Positions 26,601-36,830 are shown, counted from the stretch's first letter. The stretch: 64,000 nucleotides of DNA from Streptomyces mirabilis (GCF_018310535.1 NZ_CP074102.1:8866001-8930000); one strand, 5' to 3'. A program made the numbers and translations. Notes: generated from the letters alone by a model not told the origin.

Positions 26601-28018
26601 TCGGCGACGGTCTGCGCCTGTTTGGTGACGTCGAAGGCGGCGGTGTGGTTGCTGCAGCTGCTGTTGGAGTTGGCGCCGCTGGCGACGTGAGTGGTGACCG
26701 GCGGATAGTCCGGGTCGCGGGTCTTGGGCCGGCTGTCCCAGTCGGTCGAGCTGCTGATGGCGTCCGTGGTGTGCAGGGTGATCGGCTGGTTGTGGGAGCA
26801 GTCCCAACTGGCCGCGTAGGTGGTCTTGATGGCGATGTCGCCCTCGGAGACCACCATGTCAGGGGTGAGCTTGCTGGTGTTGATGGCGTAGTACGACCGC
26901 TCGATGCCGTTGCCGCAGAGGCCGCCGTAGCCCTGGTAGCCGACGCCCTCGCCGTTGGTCTGGGGCTTGTCGTACTGGGGACTGTCTGAGCAGGAGGAGT
27001 TGGAGTAGACCTCGTCGTAGTTGCCGGCCGTCGAGGTGACGACATTGGCGGCGGGGTCGATATACACCGGGTAGGTGGTGTCCGGGCTGGTGAGAACCGA
27101 GGCGTCGGGCTTGAGTGTCAGTCCGTCGTCGCCGGCGGTCATCGGCACCTGTTGAACCTGTGCGTTGGTGCCGGGCCCGTCCACGGAGGAAGGGATTTGG
27201 TCGGCGGCGGCCGAAGTGACGGACCCGTTGTCCGCGAAGGCCGTGGCACGAGATTCGGAGGCTGGGGCAGTCGCGGGCGTGCTGCCGGAGTCCCACATCA
27301 GCGGCCGGGGAATGGTGTAGTCCAGGGTGCCGTCGGCGGTGGTGGCCTGCATACCGCCCCACGACGTGGAGGAGAGTGTGAGGCCGTCGGTGGAGGCGGC
27401 CAGCGTCAGCTTCCTGATCCGCGGGTCGGCGGCCGCCGCTGCGTCGTGGACGACCAGGACGTCGCTGAAGCCGCCCTGGTCGGTGACGGATACCGACAGG
27501 TCCACACCCGGCAGCACCGAGGGGTAGAGGGCCCTGTCGCCGTCCACGGTCGGTGCCGGGAGGGTGAAGGGCATGGACAGGACCATGCTGGACCTGTCCT
27601 GGTGGTGCAGCGTGACCAGCGGGCCGTCTCCGCCGCCGGAGAGGGTGACACCGTGAGGCGTGGCCCGGGGCGAGTAGGTGCCGTCCGGGTTGGCCTGGAG
27701 GGTGGCGTCGACCGGGACCCAGTCGCCGTCCTTGCGCACGCGCACGGGTATCAGGCTGGTGGTGGAGGTGAAGCTGCCGTCCGGATTGGCGGTCACACTG
27801 TAGGTCTCGGTGGTCAGGGCCTCGATCGGCACCGCCTGCCCGTCCGCGGCGGCTTGGGTCTGTGCAGCGGCCATGGAGTCGGTGGGAGCCGGGCCAGCGG
27901 CGGACGCGGGTGGCGTCGGTGCGGCCAGGACGGCTGCCGTGGCGAGCGCGCAGACCAGCGCCAGACGTCTCGTCACGGTGCGGGGGACACCACGACTTCG
28001 GGCACGAGAGTGGAACAC
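23624..28018 (-). CDS. giant secreted LamG / ricin-lectin / beta-propeller-like protein
   Basis: A 1,464-residue exported protein. The N-terminus (FHSRARSRG, then TRRLALVCALATAAVLAAP, cut near ASAAG) is a signal peptide; GTG 28018 has GAGGAAGG about 5 nt upstream. A beta-rich N-terminal region of the type found before Rhs proteins covers about 27000-27900. A DNRLRE-like region (about 26500-27000) and Ig-like segments follow, then a propeller/FG-GAP-like stretch with GDISGDGVPDLLATTSTGD (near 25690). A ricin-B trefoil with QKW/QKW/QNW motifs (24500-24900) and a LamG/concanavalin-like C-terminal domain (23640-24300) complete it. It is probably a cell-surface adhesin or polymer-binding protein. 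It is divergent from the Rhs gene, with 242 bp between them. Confidence 0.85.
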   Translation of the reverse strand: MFHSRARSRGVPRTVTRRLALVCALATAAVLAAPTPPASAAGPAPTDSMAAAQTQAAADGQAVPIEALTTETYSVTANPDGSFTSTTSLIPVRVRKDGDWVPVDATLQANPDGTYSPRATPHGVTLSGGGDGPLVTLHHQDRSSMVLSMPFTLPAPTVDGDRALYPSVLPGVDLSVSVTDQGGFSDVLVVHDAAAAADPRIRKLTLAASTDGLTLSSTSWGGMQATTADGTLDYTIPRPLMWDSGSTPATAPASESRATAFADNGSVTSAAADQIPSSVDGPGTNAQVQQVPMTAGDDGLTLKPDASVLTSPDTTYPVYIDPAANVVTSTAGNYDEVYSNSSCSDSPQYDKPQTNGEGVGYQGYGGLCGNGIERSYYAINTSKLTPDMVVSEGDIAIKTTYAASWDCSHNQPITLHTTDAISSSTDWDSRPKTRDPDYPPVTTHVASGANSNSSCSNHTAAFDVTKQAQTVADSGSNVWTIGLYGNESSSAPDDYLRMSTTFALTVTFDIPPDVPTGLHTTPKAAAADAACTTDGVGWIGATTYSDAGSNIHLDATVTSNVPSENVAGEFHVWDRSNLDSAGNAADMSSPASGYLAPGSTADVPIGFTLKDGHEYGWDVYAKDNFSAHLMSGTSAHCWFDTDFTAPDTPAVADNASFPRVGQGTPDKTVYAGPGVSTGFTVTAKDVAPADTCNPNACLSSGVDHFLWALDSEPTADTGTSTKVASTSGGVATTSLPVPVTRWGVHTLYVAAVDKAGNISEAPASYTFTAPWNPGTKVAPGDISGDGVPDLLATTSTGDLEMIPGDTDPAQASTPAQSGPLTGSDPVPAVTGPVIVSTAADAPTGSWKDYLVAHRGNLHGADVDDLFAYNTKTSKLYVVKNDWDPADDNSFPTVKYSNYAGYTGGRRVEVLKDACEPADHVADDSRCRTAGYDSQTWSISQLITPGNVFSNPNFPAVITMESKRLWIYQADGGEHLKNPLLLGDGDWSGLDLIAPGTVGGTPTLWARDETSGTLYTFPLTLDGNGLPPLLHAPVRTALTSAVTVSGGGTLCLDDSRSGTANHNKIQIYTCNGTPAQKWSYLADSSLRVLGRCLDVTSGGVDNGTLVQLYTCNGSAAQKWTPGANGSLVNPQSGKCLDNPSASTTNGTQVQIYTCNNTAAQNWTSSAATGWNTHLGTPLMPVLSAADDPRVASLGDVNSAEGGPDGNPDLYAVDSGGQLTEYPGAAPTSTTAAFGASVSLGTAVNSSAHWWNLDEGAGVTAADQAAGLDASVTGAYSWATDSTRGKVLGLGGTTGYATTTGPAVNTSQSFTVSAWVKLNALGANSTFVSQSDDPSVGAANGFQLYYSSGAQVWAFNRHNADDTSDSFTAAYGAKAVTGKWTHLVGVFDADAGKLSLYVNSSLSATKDYAGTSWNATGPVQIGRRLYQNSYAEYANAQISDVRIWNTALPPADAAAPGDNPRVSGLS

Positions 28019-28208
28019 GTATGGCCTTCCTCGGGTCAGGACCACAGATCCTCCGATCTGTGGGACATCCATCGCAGTGCGCGTCGCGCCCGGCGCTCGT
28101 ATTGTCAGATGCTGCGGATCTTGTCCCTTCATGGCATGGACACATAAAACACAAGCTTTGCGTACGCATTGCGCACAGTGTCACCACAGGCTTGATCATT
28201 GACCTAAA

Positions 28209-28227
28209 GATCAGTAACTGACTGATC
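28209..28227. promoter_or_regulatory. inverted repeat between divergent LamG and Rhs genes
   Basis: A perfect gatcagt-aactg-actgatc repeat in the AT-richer 242-bp gap between the two giant divergent genes, 34 bp before the Rhs start. Its position fits a shared operator. Confidence 0.45.
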
Positions 28228-28260
28228 GTCAAGATGGTTGTGTCGGGTGGGGGTACCGCG

Positions 28261-31200
28261 TTGAGCGGCAAGCGGCGTTGGTTCATGACGGTGCAACACC
28301 GGATCTGGGGGCGGACGCTGACGGGCGCCACCGCCGCGGCCGCGCTCCTGGCCCTGCTGGCCCCGGACGCGGTCGCCCAGGGAGTGGGCATCGGCCCCTA
28401 CCACATAGGGCAGGGCGCGGACACGGACGAAGGCCGACAGGAGCCGGGCAAGTACCGCTTCAAGGGCACCGTCTGGAACCCCAAGTCGCTGCCCGACACC
28501 CCCAGCGTCGGCAGCCACTCGCTCCAGCCGCGAACAACCGCCCGCGTGACGGCCCAGAAGGCCCTGCCCCGCTACCGGGCCGCCACGCCCACGTGGCCCG
28601 CGGTCGGCACCAGCACCCTCAGCTTGACCCGGTCGGCGACCGCCACGAAGCGGAGCACCGCGGCCGGTGCGTCGTCACAACCCGTCCCGGTGAGCAGACC
28701 GGTCAAGGCCGGGCACCTGCCGGTATGGGTCGCACCCGCTCCGACCGTAGGAGGGGGCGCGAAGACCGCTTCCGCGGCTACACCCTCCTCGGTACGGGTC
28801 CGAATGACCTCCCACGCCCAAGCCCTCCGCGCCGGGACGGAAGGCATGCTGTTGGACGTCACCCGCACCGACGGCGGCACCGGCACCGGCAAGGTTCAGG
28901 TCGTCATCGACTACTCGTCCATCGCCAAGGCATACGGCGGCGGATACGGCTCCCGGCTGCGGCTGGTTCAGCTGCCCTCCTGCGCTCTGACCACCCCTCA
29001 GCTGGCCGCTTGCCGCACCCGCACTCCGATACGGTTCACCAACCGGCCCGGCGCGGACCAGCTCACCGCCACCCTCACCCTCACCTCGGCTGGGGCGAAG
29101 ACGAAAGCCGGGACCGTCTCCAGCCGTGCCGCCACCGCGGCGCAGGCGCAGGCCATGAGTACCGCCGCGGTGGCCGTCACCGCGGGCAGCTCCGGCTCCC
29201 AGGGCAACTACGCGGCCACCTCGCTCAGCCCCTCGGGGGCCTGGCAGGCGTCCGGCACCGGCGCGTTCACGTACTCCTACCCGATCGACATCCCCTCCGC
29301 AGTGGGAGGCAACACACCCTCCGTGTCCCTGGGGTACGACTCGCAGACGGTGGACGGCGAGACCTCGGCGCGCAACTCGCAGGCGTCCTCGATCGGTGAC
29401 GGGTGGAACTACACGCCCGGCTTCGTCGAACGCACCTACCGCTCCTGTGGCAGCCTGCTGGACAGCGATGGCAACAAACTGCTCAAGGGCTCGGGGGACG
29501 AGTGCTGGGGCGGTGCCAACGCCGCCGTGTCCTTCGGCGCCCACTCCGGAGTCCTCGTGCCGGACGGCAAGGACTCCGGGGTCCCCGGCGAGATCAGGCA
29601 GTGGCGACTGCAGGGTGACGACGGCACGGTGGTACAGGAACTGTCCGGGGCGGCCAACGGCCTTCAGGACGGCACCTACTTCCGGGTGCTGACCACCGAC
29701 GGCACCGCAGCGTACTTCGGCTCGGACCACGCCCCGGGAGGCGTGGGCACTGTCGCGCTCCCGCAGTCCGGGACACCTTCCGACGACTCCACCGACGCGG
29801 CATGGGGCGTGCCGGTGCTCCACCCGCAGAGCGGCGACCCCTGCTACGACTCCGGCAAGGGCAAGGCCTCCCGGTGCGACGATCCCGAGGGCTGGCGCTG
29901 GAACCTGGACTTCGTCGTCTCGCCCCACGGATTCGTGCAGCGCTACGACTACTCGACGGAGAAGAACTACTACGACCTCGGCGGAGGCCAGGCCGCCTCG
30001 GACAGCAGCGGCACGCTGACCCCGTACACCCGGGGCGGCGCGCTCACCTCGATCTCCTACGGCTACACCCTCGATGACGAGCTGGCCGCACGCACCCCTG
30101 CGGCCAAGGTGACCTTCACCTCCGCGCAGCGTTGCCAGACCACGTCCTCTTTCACCGACTGCTCGGCCGGCAATCTGACGGACGACTCCGCGCCCCACTG
30201 GCCCGACGTGCCGTGGGACCTTCACTGCGACTCCACCGACAAGACGAAGCTGCCGGACGGGGCGACCAAGGTCCCCACCGACGTGTGTGTCACCTCATCC
30301 CCGACCTTCTGGTCCACGACGCGCCTCGACACCATCGCCACCGAGGTGCACGTCAAGGACTCCACCACCGACAAGTTCGTACCGGTCGACAGCTACGCGC
30401 TGGGGCAGGTCTACTCCGACGCCGGCGGCGCCGTCGACCCCGTCACCGGCACCACAGTCGACCCCAAAGACGCCGGGTCCCTGCAGGCCGTGATGTGGCT
30501 GCAGACCATTCAGCACACGGGCAAGGACACCTACGGCAACGGCAACAGCGACATCACTCAGAACAAGGTGGCCTTCTCCGGCACGGAGATCGACAACCGG
30601 GTCAACGACTTCGAGCCGGCCGCGCCGCCGCTCTACCGCCCGCGGATCTCCTCGGTCCAGACGGAGACCGGCGAGTCCGTCGCCGTCGACTACAACCAGG
30701 CCCCGTGCGCGGACAAGACGCTGTCGATGTCCATGGCGGACTCCAACACCAACTCCTGCTACCCGACGTACTGGACGGTCCCCGGCGACTCCAAACCCAC
30801 CGCTGACTGGTTCAACAAGGTCACCGTCCGTCAGGTTGTCGCCTCCGACCTGACCATCGCCTCCCAGTACAACCCGGACGCGCAGAAGGTCCCGGCGGGC
30901 TCCGAGGCCCAGGTCTCCACCTACAGCTACAGCGGCCCCGCCTGGCACCGCGACGACTCCGAGCAGACCGACGACCAGTACCGCACGTGGGACCAGTTCC
31001 GCGGCTTCCGCACCGTCACGGTAAAAACCGGCGCCGCGCCCGAGCCCGTCACCCAGCAGACCACCACCTACCTGCAGGGCATGGACGGCGATTACAAGGC
31101 CGACGGCAGCCGCCGGTCGGTGACGGTGGCTGCCAAGGCCGGCGGAGACACCGTCCAGCTGGTCACCGACTCTGCGCAACTGGCGGGCACACCGCTGGAG

Positions 31201-34200
31201 ATGGACTCCTACACTAAGGCCGACGGCACGGTCGACGCCGAGACCGTCAACGGCCCCTTCGGCTACACCGCCACCGCGCACGCTGCTCAGAAGCCCTGGA
31301 CGGACTGGACCCAGGGGGACAACCCCGGTGCCAGCAAGCCGGACCTGTCCACCCTCCCCGACTTGACGGCCCACCGTGCCACCTCCGCGCAGCAGCACCA
31401 GTACGCGCTGCTTACCGACGGAACCTGGCGCCACACCCGCACGGACACCACCTACGACGACCAGGGGCGTCCGTCGACGGTCGACTCCCACGGCGACGTC
31501 TCCGTGCCCACGCAGGAGAAGTGCACCACCACCACCTACGCCGCACCTCCGTCGACCAACCCGGCGATGATCGCGTACCCCGATCGGATGACCACCGTCT
31601 CCGGCCCCTGCGGGACTGCCGTCTCTGCCGCCACGCTTCTGTCGGACAAGGAGATCTACTACAACGGCGACGGCACGCTGACCAACCTGGGCACCTACGG
31701 CCAGCTTGACCAGAGCGGGCACAACCTGGGTACTCCGGTTGCGGCCCAGGCCAGCGCGGTGCGCACCGCGACCGGCTTCAGTAGCGGCACCGAGACCTGG
31801 CGGACCACGGCCGCCATGGCCTACGACGGCGCCGGCCGGATCACCGACGCGCTGGACGCGGCGGGCCACACGACCCACACCGACTTCAGCCCTGCCTGGA
31901 GCGACGCGGGCGGCAACACCAACCCGGTCGGCTCCACCTCGGCCAACACCAAACAGTGGAAGACCATCTCCACCCTTGACCCGCTGCGCGGACTGCCGAC
32001 CGAGAACATCGACACCAACGGCCGCAAGACCGACGTCACCTATGACGCGCTGGGCCGCCGCACGGCGGTGTGGCTGCCGGGACGCGACAAGACGGCCGGC
32101 CAGAGCGCGAGCATGACGTTCGCCTACTCGGTCAACCCCGGCGCGGTCTCGGCGCCCGGCGGCACCATCACCCAGCCCGGCGACCCCTCGGCGGTCACCA
32201 CCCGCACGCTCCGCGAGGACGGCACCTACTCGACGTCCATCACCCTTTACGACGGAATGCTGCAGCCGCGGCAGACCCAGGAGACGGCGGACGGCGACTC
32301 CGACTCCGGCCGGATCATCTCGGACTCGTTCTACGACTCGCACGGGTGGCCGACGATCGCGTACGCCCCGTACTCCGAGCCCGCCAACGGTCCGTCGGCG
32401 ACGCTGTACGCGGCGAACGAGAACGAGGTCCCCTCAGAGACCACCACCGACTATGACGGCCAGGGCCGCCCGGCCGCCGCCACCCTGTGGCACCAGGCGA
32501 TCCAGCAGTGGAAGACCACTACTTCCTACCCGGGTGCGGACGAGATCGACACCACCGCCCCGGCTGGCGGGCCCTCCACGGCGACGTTCACCAACGCGCT
32601 GGGGCAGACCACCAAGTCCGTGGTGCGCAACACCGCTTTCACTGTGACCCTCAAGGGCGGCCAGGTCATCCCGTCCGGGACCTCGCTCACCAGCGACAGT
32701 GTGCGGCTGACCATGCAGGCCGACGGCAACCTCGTGCTGAGCGCGCTGAACACGGGCAAGACCGTCTGGGCCAGCGGCACTGCAGGCAACCCCGGCGCCT
32801 TCGCCCAGTTCGGCACCGACGGCAACCTCTCCGTCTCCACCACCACCGGCACCACCCTGTGGACCAGCGGCCTGACCGCTACCACCGGTGCCACCATGGA
32901 ACTGCGCAACGACTCCACCCTGGACATCGTCTCCAGCGGCGGCACCGCGCTGTGGCACCAGGGCACCGCCGACGCGGTCCCGGCGGCCCACGCCACCACC
33001 CGGTACACCTACACCCCGGCCGGCCAGGTGGACACGGTCAAGGACAACGCGGGCAACACCTGGTCGAACCACTACAACTTCGAGGGCGAGAAGACCTCTC
33101 AGACCGACCCGAACCTGGGCACCGCCACCTTCGACCAGTACGACGTGCTGGGCAACCTGCTGCAGATGACCGACCCGCGCGGCCAGGTGCTGTCCTACAC
33201 CTATGACTGGGACAACCGGGTCACGGACGAGTACGCCGCGGCGTGGTCGGCCAACCCGGACCCGGCGAAGAAGCTGGCCAACCGGGTGTACGACACCCTC
33301 GCCAACGGCTACCCCACCTCCTCAACTCGCTATGTGGGCGGAGTGTCGGGCAAGGCGTACACCGAGACGGTCACCGGCTACAACACGGCCTACCAGCCGT
33401 TGGGCACCAGCGTGACGATCCCGGCCGCCGACGGCTTCGCCGCGGCCGGCCAGACCAGCGCCCCCACCAGCGGCTCGGTCACCTACACCACCACCGCCAG
33501 CTACACCCCCACCGTCGGGCATTTGTCCACCACCCGCTACCAGGCCGACGGCAACCTGCCGGCCGAGAGCGTGGACTACGGCTACACCCAGCAGGGCAAC
33601 CTGGACGCGTTCGGTGGCTACATCAACAACGCGAACACCCCGTCCTACCTGGACATCGCCGTTCATGACCCGTTCGGGCGGATCAAGCAGGCGAACTACG
33701 GTCCGACCGGCAAGGAGCTGGCGACCTTCTCCCAGTACGACGCCACCACCGGGCGGAGCACGCAGACCAGCAGCATGCTGCAGACCTCGGCGACCGCCCT
33801 GGACGTCGTCAACTACCGCTACAACCGGGTCGGTGAGCTCACCGCCGCCGACGACCTGCAGAACAACACCATTCACGACACCCAGTGCTTCACCTACGAC
33901 TCCTTCCAGCGGCTGACCGCCGCTTGGACGGACACCTCCGGGATCACCGACCCCACCAGCGCACCGGTCGGCAACGTGGGTAGCTGCACCACCACTTCCG
34001 TGCAGACCACCGGGACCGTACCCGTCAAAACGAGCACGGTCGGTGGCCCCGCCCCCTACTGGCAGACCTACACCTACGACCTGCTCGGCGACCGCACCGG
34101 CATGGTCAACCACGACACCACCGGCAACGCCCTGGCCGACACCACCCAGACCATCAACTACCCCGGCACCGACGGCACTGCCGCTTCCACCCTGCCGGAC

Positions 34201-36825
34201 CAGGCCGGCACCACCACTACCAGCAACCCCCAACTGGGCAGTGCCACCCAGACTTCGGGCTACACCGATCCCGCCTACAGCAACAAGAACGCCGGCGACA
34301 CCACCAGCCGCAAGACCGCCACCACCGGACCGCTGGCCACCGGCTTCACCCTCTCCGGCGGCGGCAAGCTCTGCGTCGACGACGCCTCCGGTTCCACCAC
34401 GGCCGGCACCAAGGTCCAGGTCTACACCTGCAACGGCAGCACCTCGCAGAGCTGGACCATCGGCACCGACGGCACCGTCAAGGTCAAGGGCATGTGCCTG
34501 GACACCACGGGCAACGCCGCCGCCGCCGGCACCCTGGTGGTGATCGACACCTGCAGCAGCGACGCCACCCAGAAGTGGAAGGCCACCACCACCGGCACAC
34601 TGGTCAACAACGCCAACACGGCCGTGTGCCTGACTGACCCGGCCGCCAACGCCACCAAGGGAACCCAGCTCACCCTGGCCACCTGTGGCAGCACCGGCCA
34701 GGTGTGGACCACCATCGGTGCCGGCGACCTCCCCCCCGGCCAGACCCAGACCCTCACTTACGACGCCGAGGGCCGCACCGCCACCGTCACCACCGGCACC
34801 GGCGCTACCAGTAACACCAGCAAGTACCTCTACGACGCCGACGGCAACCTGCTGGAACAGACCAGCGCCTCCGGCAGCACCGACAAGACCCGCATCCTTT
34901 ACCTCTTCGGCGGCGCCGAGCAGATCACCCTCAACGTCTCCGCCAAGACCTTCACCGGCCTGCGCAACTACGCCGGACCGGACGGCACCGTGATCACCCG
35001 CTCCAGCAGCGGCAGCGTCGCCTACCAGGTCGGCAACAGCCAGGGCACCGCCACCACGGCCATCGACGCCACCAGCCTGGCCGTCACCCGCCGCTCCTTC
35101 GATCCCTGGGGCAACCCCCGCGGCACCAAGCCCACCAGCTGGGTCGCCGCCGACGAGAACCGCGGCTTCCTCGGACAGCCCGCCGACGCCACCACCGGCC
35201 TGGATCTGCTCGGCGCCCGTAACTACGACCCCGCTTTGGGCCGCTTCCTCACCCCCGACCCGATCTTCCAGGCTGGCGATCCCAACCAGATGGGCGGCTA
35301 CACCTACGCCGCCGACAACCCCGCCAGCGGCTCCGACCCCAGCGGCCTGTGCTTGGACGACGGCACTGGCCACTGCCACCACAGGCGCAGCACCGGCAGC
35401 ACCGGCACCACTGGCAGTACGGGCAGTACCGACAACTCCAGCGGCGCGACCAGTGCCGCGCCCACACCGTCCACCACCCCCACGCCTTCCAGCGGCCCCA
35501 CGCCCGTCTCTACGCAGACCCCCACGCCGACCCTCGGCGAGACCCCCTGCCAGCCGGCTGACTTCGGCACGAACCGGTGCGAAAGCTATGGTGGCGGAAG
35601 TCTGCTCATTACCACGGGCGTGCTGATAGTAGGGCTGCCCCTTGCTGGCGTGTGCCTGGCTTCAGGTGTCGTGGAATGTGCTACTGGCGCGGTACTTGGC
35701 GCCGCGGATGCCGAGGCAGGCGGAAGCATGCTTCTCGGTGTCCGCGTCGCCGTGGGACTGGGCGCCGCTGCTGCCAGGGCATTCGACGAGGCTGCTGAGG
35801 ATGCGGCTGCCGAGGCCGGCGCCGCCAAGAAGGCCGCTGAAGACGCCGCGGCTGCCGACACCGCCAAGGGCACAGCGGCCAAGAAGGCCGACGCCCAGGC
35901 CCATGCCGAGTCCGCCGAGGCCACCGCGACCACGGCGGACACCCCTGCCAAGGGCGCCTCAGGCACCAAACCAGAAAAGGGCTGCAGCTTCTCGCCAGAC
36001 ACGCCGGTGCTCATGGCAGACGGCACGAGCAAACCCATCGGAGACGTCAAGCCAGGCGACAAGGTCGAGTCCGCCGACCCCGACACCGGCAAGGACAAGG
36101 GCTCCCGAACAGTTCAGGCTACGTGGCACAACCACGACCACGACCTGGTCGACGTCACCGTCGACACCGGCCACGGCCACACGGCCACCCTGCACACCAC
36201 CTCCAACCACCCGTTCTACGACGCCACCACCCGCGCTTGGATCCCCGCCGGCAAGCTGACCCCGGGCCACACCCTCACCACCCCCGACGGTCACCGCGTC
36301 CACATAAAGGCCGTCACCTCCACCCGCGGCACCGCAGTCCGGGACAACCTCACGGTTCAACAGCTGCACACGTACTATGTTGTGGCGGGCAGCGTCCCGA
36401 TCTTGGTCCACAACGCTTGTGGGCCCGATCCGAGACCTGGCCCAGCTCAAGATGGACATACGCTAGAGGATTACGCCAACGCAAATCGCGGACATAATCA
36501 GGCGACAACCCCTGACTTTGTCACGGAGTACACGTCACCTTCTGGAAGGTCCTATTGGGGGCGCACCCAGGGAGATACTGAAATTGAACCGGGAAGTGCG
36601 CTCGATGACGTCCTGGGTGCCAATGGGCGTGATACCTGCTCGGAGATCTGCGCTATGAATGAGGCGCAGAAAGCAGAAGGTGATTCGGCTATATTCGGCG
36701 GATCTTTTAGAACGCTGCGAGTAAGGCCCCTGGGGTCTCCATTGGAGAGTGGTGTGCCATTCGACCCGTGCGAGGAATCGTGTCAGGTAGTGATCAGGAA
36801 AACATTCGGGACGTGGAGCAATTGA
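28261..36825 (+). CDS. Rhs polymorphic toxin with lectin insertions, HINT domain and deaminase-like tip
   Basis: About 2,850 residues. The N-terminal signal-like segment is SGKRRWF, then LTGATAAAALLALLAPDAVA. TTG 28261 has GGTGGGGG upstream; ATG 28234 or 28285 are alternatives. An SpvB/Rhs-entry region lies near 29200-29450. RHS/YD repeats run to about 34100, interrupted by a bulb-type B-lectin domain (32640-32970). A ricin trefoil (34340-34720; QSW, QKW, QVW) precedes the RHS core (NYDPALGRFLTPDP near 35220). A hydrophobic segment and an Ala-rich helical linker lead to a HINT domain starting GCSFSPDTPVLMADG (35980) and ending VPILVHN (36415). The last about 135 residues are the toxin: CSEICAMNEAQ and PFDPCEESC resemble the CxE...PCxxC zinc motifs of YwqJ-type deaminases. 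The toxin is followed by a SUKH-3 immunity gene. Confidence 0.9.
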   Translation: MSGKRRWFMTVQHRIWGRTLTGATAAAALLALLAPDAVAQGVGIGPYHIGQGADTDEGRQEPGKYRFKGTVWNPKSLPDTPSVGSHSLQPRTTARVTAQKALPRYRAATPTWPAVGTSTLSLTRSATATKRSTAAGASSQPVPVSRPVKAGHLPVWVAPAPTVGGGAKTASAATPSSVRVRMTSHAQALRAGTEGMLLDVTRTDGGTGTGKVQVVIDYSSIAKAYGGGYGSRLRLVQLPSCALTTPQLAACRTRTPIRFTNRPGADQLTATLTLTSAGAKTKAGTVSSRAATAAQAQAMSTAAVAVTAGSSGSQGNYAATSLSPSGAWQASGTGAFTYSYPIDIPSAVGGNTPSVSLGYDSQTVDGETSARNSQASSIGDGWNYTPGFVERTYRSCGSLLDSDGNKLLKGSGDECWGGANAAVSFGAHSGVLVPDGKDSGVPGEIRQWRLQGDDGTVVQELSGAANGLQDGTYFRVLTTDGTAAYFGSDHAPGGVGTVALPQSGTPSDDSTDAAWGVPVLHPQSGDPCYDSGKGKASRCDDPEGWRWNLDFVVSPHGFVQRYDYSTEKNYYDLGGGQAASDSSGTLTPYTRGGALTSISYGYTLDDELAARTPAAKVTFTSAQRCQTTSSFTDCSAGNLTDDSAPHWPDVPWDLHCDSTDKTKLPDGATKVPTDVCVTSSPTFWSTTRLDTIATEVHVKDSTTDKFVPVDSYALGQVYSDAGGAVDPVTGTTVDPKDAGSLQAVMWLQTIQHTGKDTYGNGNSDITQNKVAFSGTEIDNRVNDFEPAAPPLYRPRISSVQTETGESVAVDYNQAPCADKTLSMSMADSNTNSCYPTYWTVPGDSKPTADWFNKVTVRQVVASDLTIASQYNPDAQKVPAGSEAQVSTYSYSGPAWHRDDSEQTDDQYRTWDQFRGFRTVTVKTGAAPEPVTQQTTTYLQGMDGDYKADGSRRSVTVAAKAGGDTVQLVTDSAQLAGTPLEMDSYTKADGTVDAETVNGPFGYTATAHAAQKPWTDWTQGDNPGASKPDLSTLPDLTAHRATSAQQHQYALLTDGTWRHTRTDTTYDDQGRPSTVDSHGDVSVPTQEKCTTTTYAAPPSTNPAMIAYPDRMTTVSGPCGTAVSAATLLSDKEIYYNGDGTLTNLGTYGQLDQSGHNLGTPVAAQASAVRTATGFSSGTETWRTTAAMAYDGAGRITDALDAAGHTTHTDFSPAWSDAGGNTNPVGSTSANTKQWKTISTLDPLRGLPTENIDTNGRKTDVTYDALGRRTAVWLPGRDKTAGQSASMTFAYSVNPGAVSAPGGTITQPGDPSAVTTRTLREDGTYSTSITLYDGMLQPRQTQETADGDSDSGRIISDSFYDSHGWPTIAYAPYSEPANGPSATLYAANENEVPSETTTDYDGQGRPAAATLWHQAIQQWKTTTSYPGADEIDTTAPAGGPSTATFTNALGQTTKSVVRNTAFTVTLKGGQVIPSGTSLTSDSVRLTMQADGNLVLSALNTGKTVWASGTAGNPGAFAQFGTDGNLSVSTTTGTTLWTSGLTATTGATMELRNDSTLDIVSSGGTALWHQGTADAVPAAHATTRYTYTPAGQVDTVKDNAGNTWSNHYNFEGEKTSQTDPNLGTATFDQYDVLGNLLQMTDPRGQVLSYTYDWDNRVTDEYAAAWSANPDPAKKLANRVYDTLANGYPTSSTRYVGGVSGKAYTETVTGYNTAYQPLGTSVTIPAADGFAAAGQTSAPTSGSVTYTTTASYTPTVGHLSTTRYQADGNLPAESVDYGYTQQGNLDAFGGYINNANTPSYLDIAVHDPFGRIKQANYGPTGKELATFSQYDATTGRSTQTSSMLQTSATALDVVNYRYNRVGELTAADDLQNNTIHDTQCFTYDSFQRLTAAWTDTSGITDPTSAPVGNVGSCTTTSVQTTGTVPVKTSTVGGPAPYWQTYTYDLLGDRTGMVNHDTTGNALADTTQTINYPGTDGTAASTLPDQAGTTTTSNPQLGSATQTSGYTDPAYSNKNAGDTTSRKTATTGPLATGFTLSGGGKLCVDDASGSTTAGTKVQVYTCNGSTSQSWTIGTDGTVKVKGMCLDTTGNAAAAGTLVVIDTCSSDATQKWKATTTGTLVNNANTAVCLTDPAANATKGTQLTLATCGSTGQVWTTIGAGDLPPGQTQTLTYDAEGRTATVTTGTGATSNTSKYLYDADGNLLEQTSASGSTDKTRILYLFGGAEQITLNVSAKTFTGLRNYAGPDGTVITRSSSGSVAYQVGNSQGTATTAIDATSLAVTRRSFDPWGNPRGTKPTSWVAADENRGFLGQPADATTGLDLLGARNYDPALGRFLTPDPIFQAGDPNQMGGYTYAADNPASGSDPSGLCLDDGTGHCHHRRSTGSTGTTGSTGSTDNSSGATSAAPTPSTTPTPSSGPTPVSTQTPTPTLGETPCQPADFGTNRCESYGGGSLLITTGVLIVGLPLAGVCLASGVVECATGAVLGAADAEAGGSMLLGVRVAVGLGAAAARAFDEAAEDAAAEAGAAKKAAEDAAAADTAKGTAAKKADAQAHAESAEATATTADTPAKGASGTKPEKGCSFSPDTPVLMADGTSKPIGDVKPGDKVESADPDTGKDKGSRTVQATWHNHDHDLVDVTVDTGHGHTATLHTTSNHPFYDATTRAWIPAGKLTPGHTLTTPDGHRVHIKAVTSTRGTAVRDNLTVQQLHTYYVVAGSVPILVHNACGPDPRPGPAQDGHTLEDYANANRGHNQATTPDFVTEYTSPSGRSYWGRTQGDTEIEPGSALDDVLGANGRDTCSEICAMNEAQKAEGDSAIFGGSFRTLRVRPLGSPLESGVPFDPCEESCQVVIRKTFGTWSN

Positions 36826-36830
36826 GCGGA

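Noticed and set aside
25199..26989. Plus-strand open frame of about 600 codons inside the LamG gene
   Set aside because: It is the antisense shadow of a gene with clear domains; the Gly/Val/Asp/Arg-rich translation has no structure of its own.
33322..35382. Minus-strand open frame of about 690 codons opposite the Rhs gene
   Set aside because: It is a Gly/Val-rich shadow of the repeat-containing Rhs coding strand.
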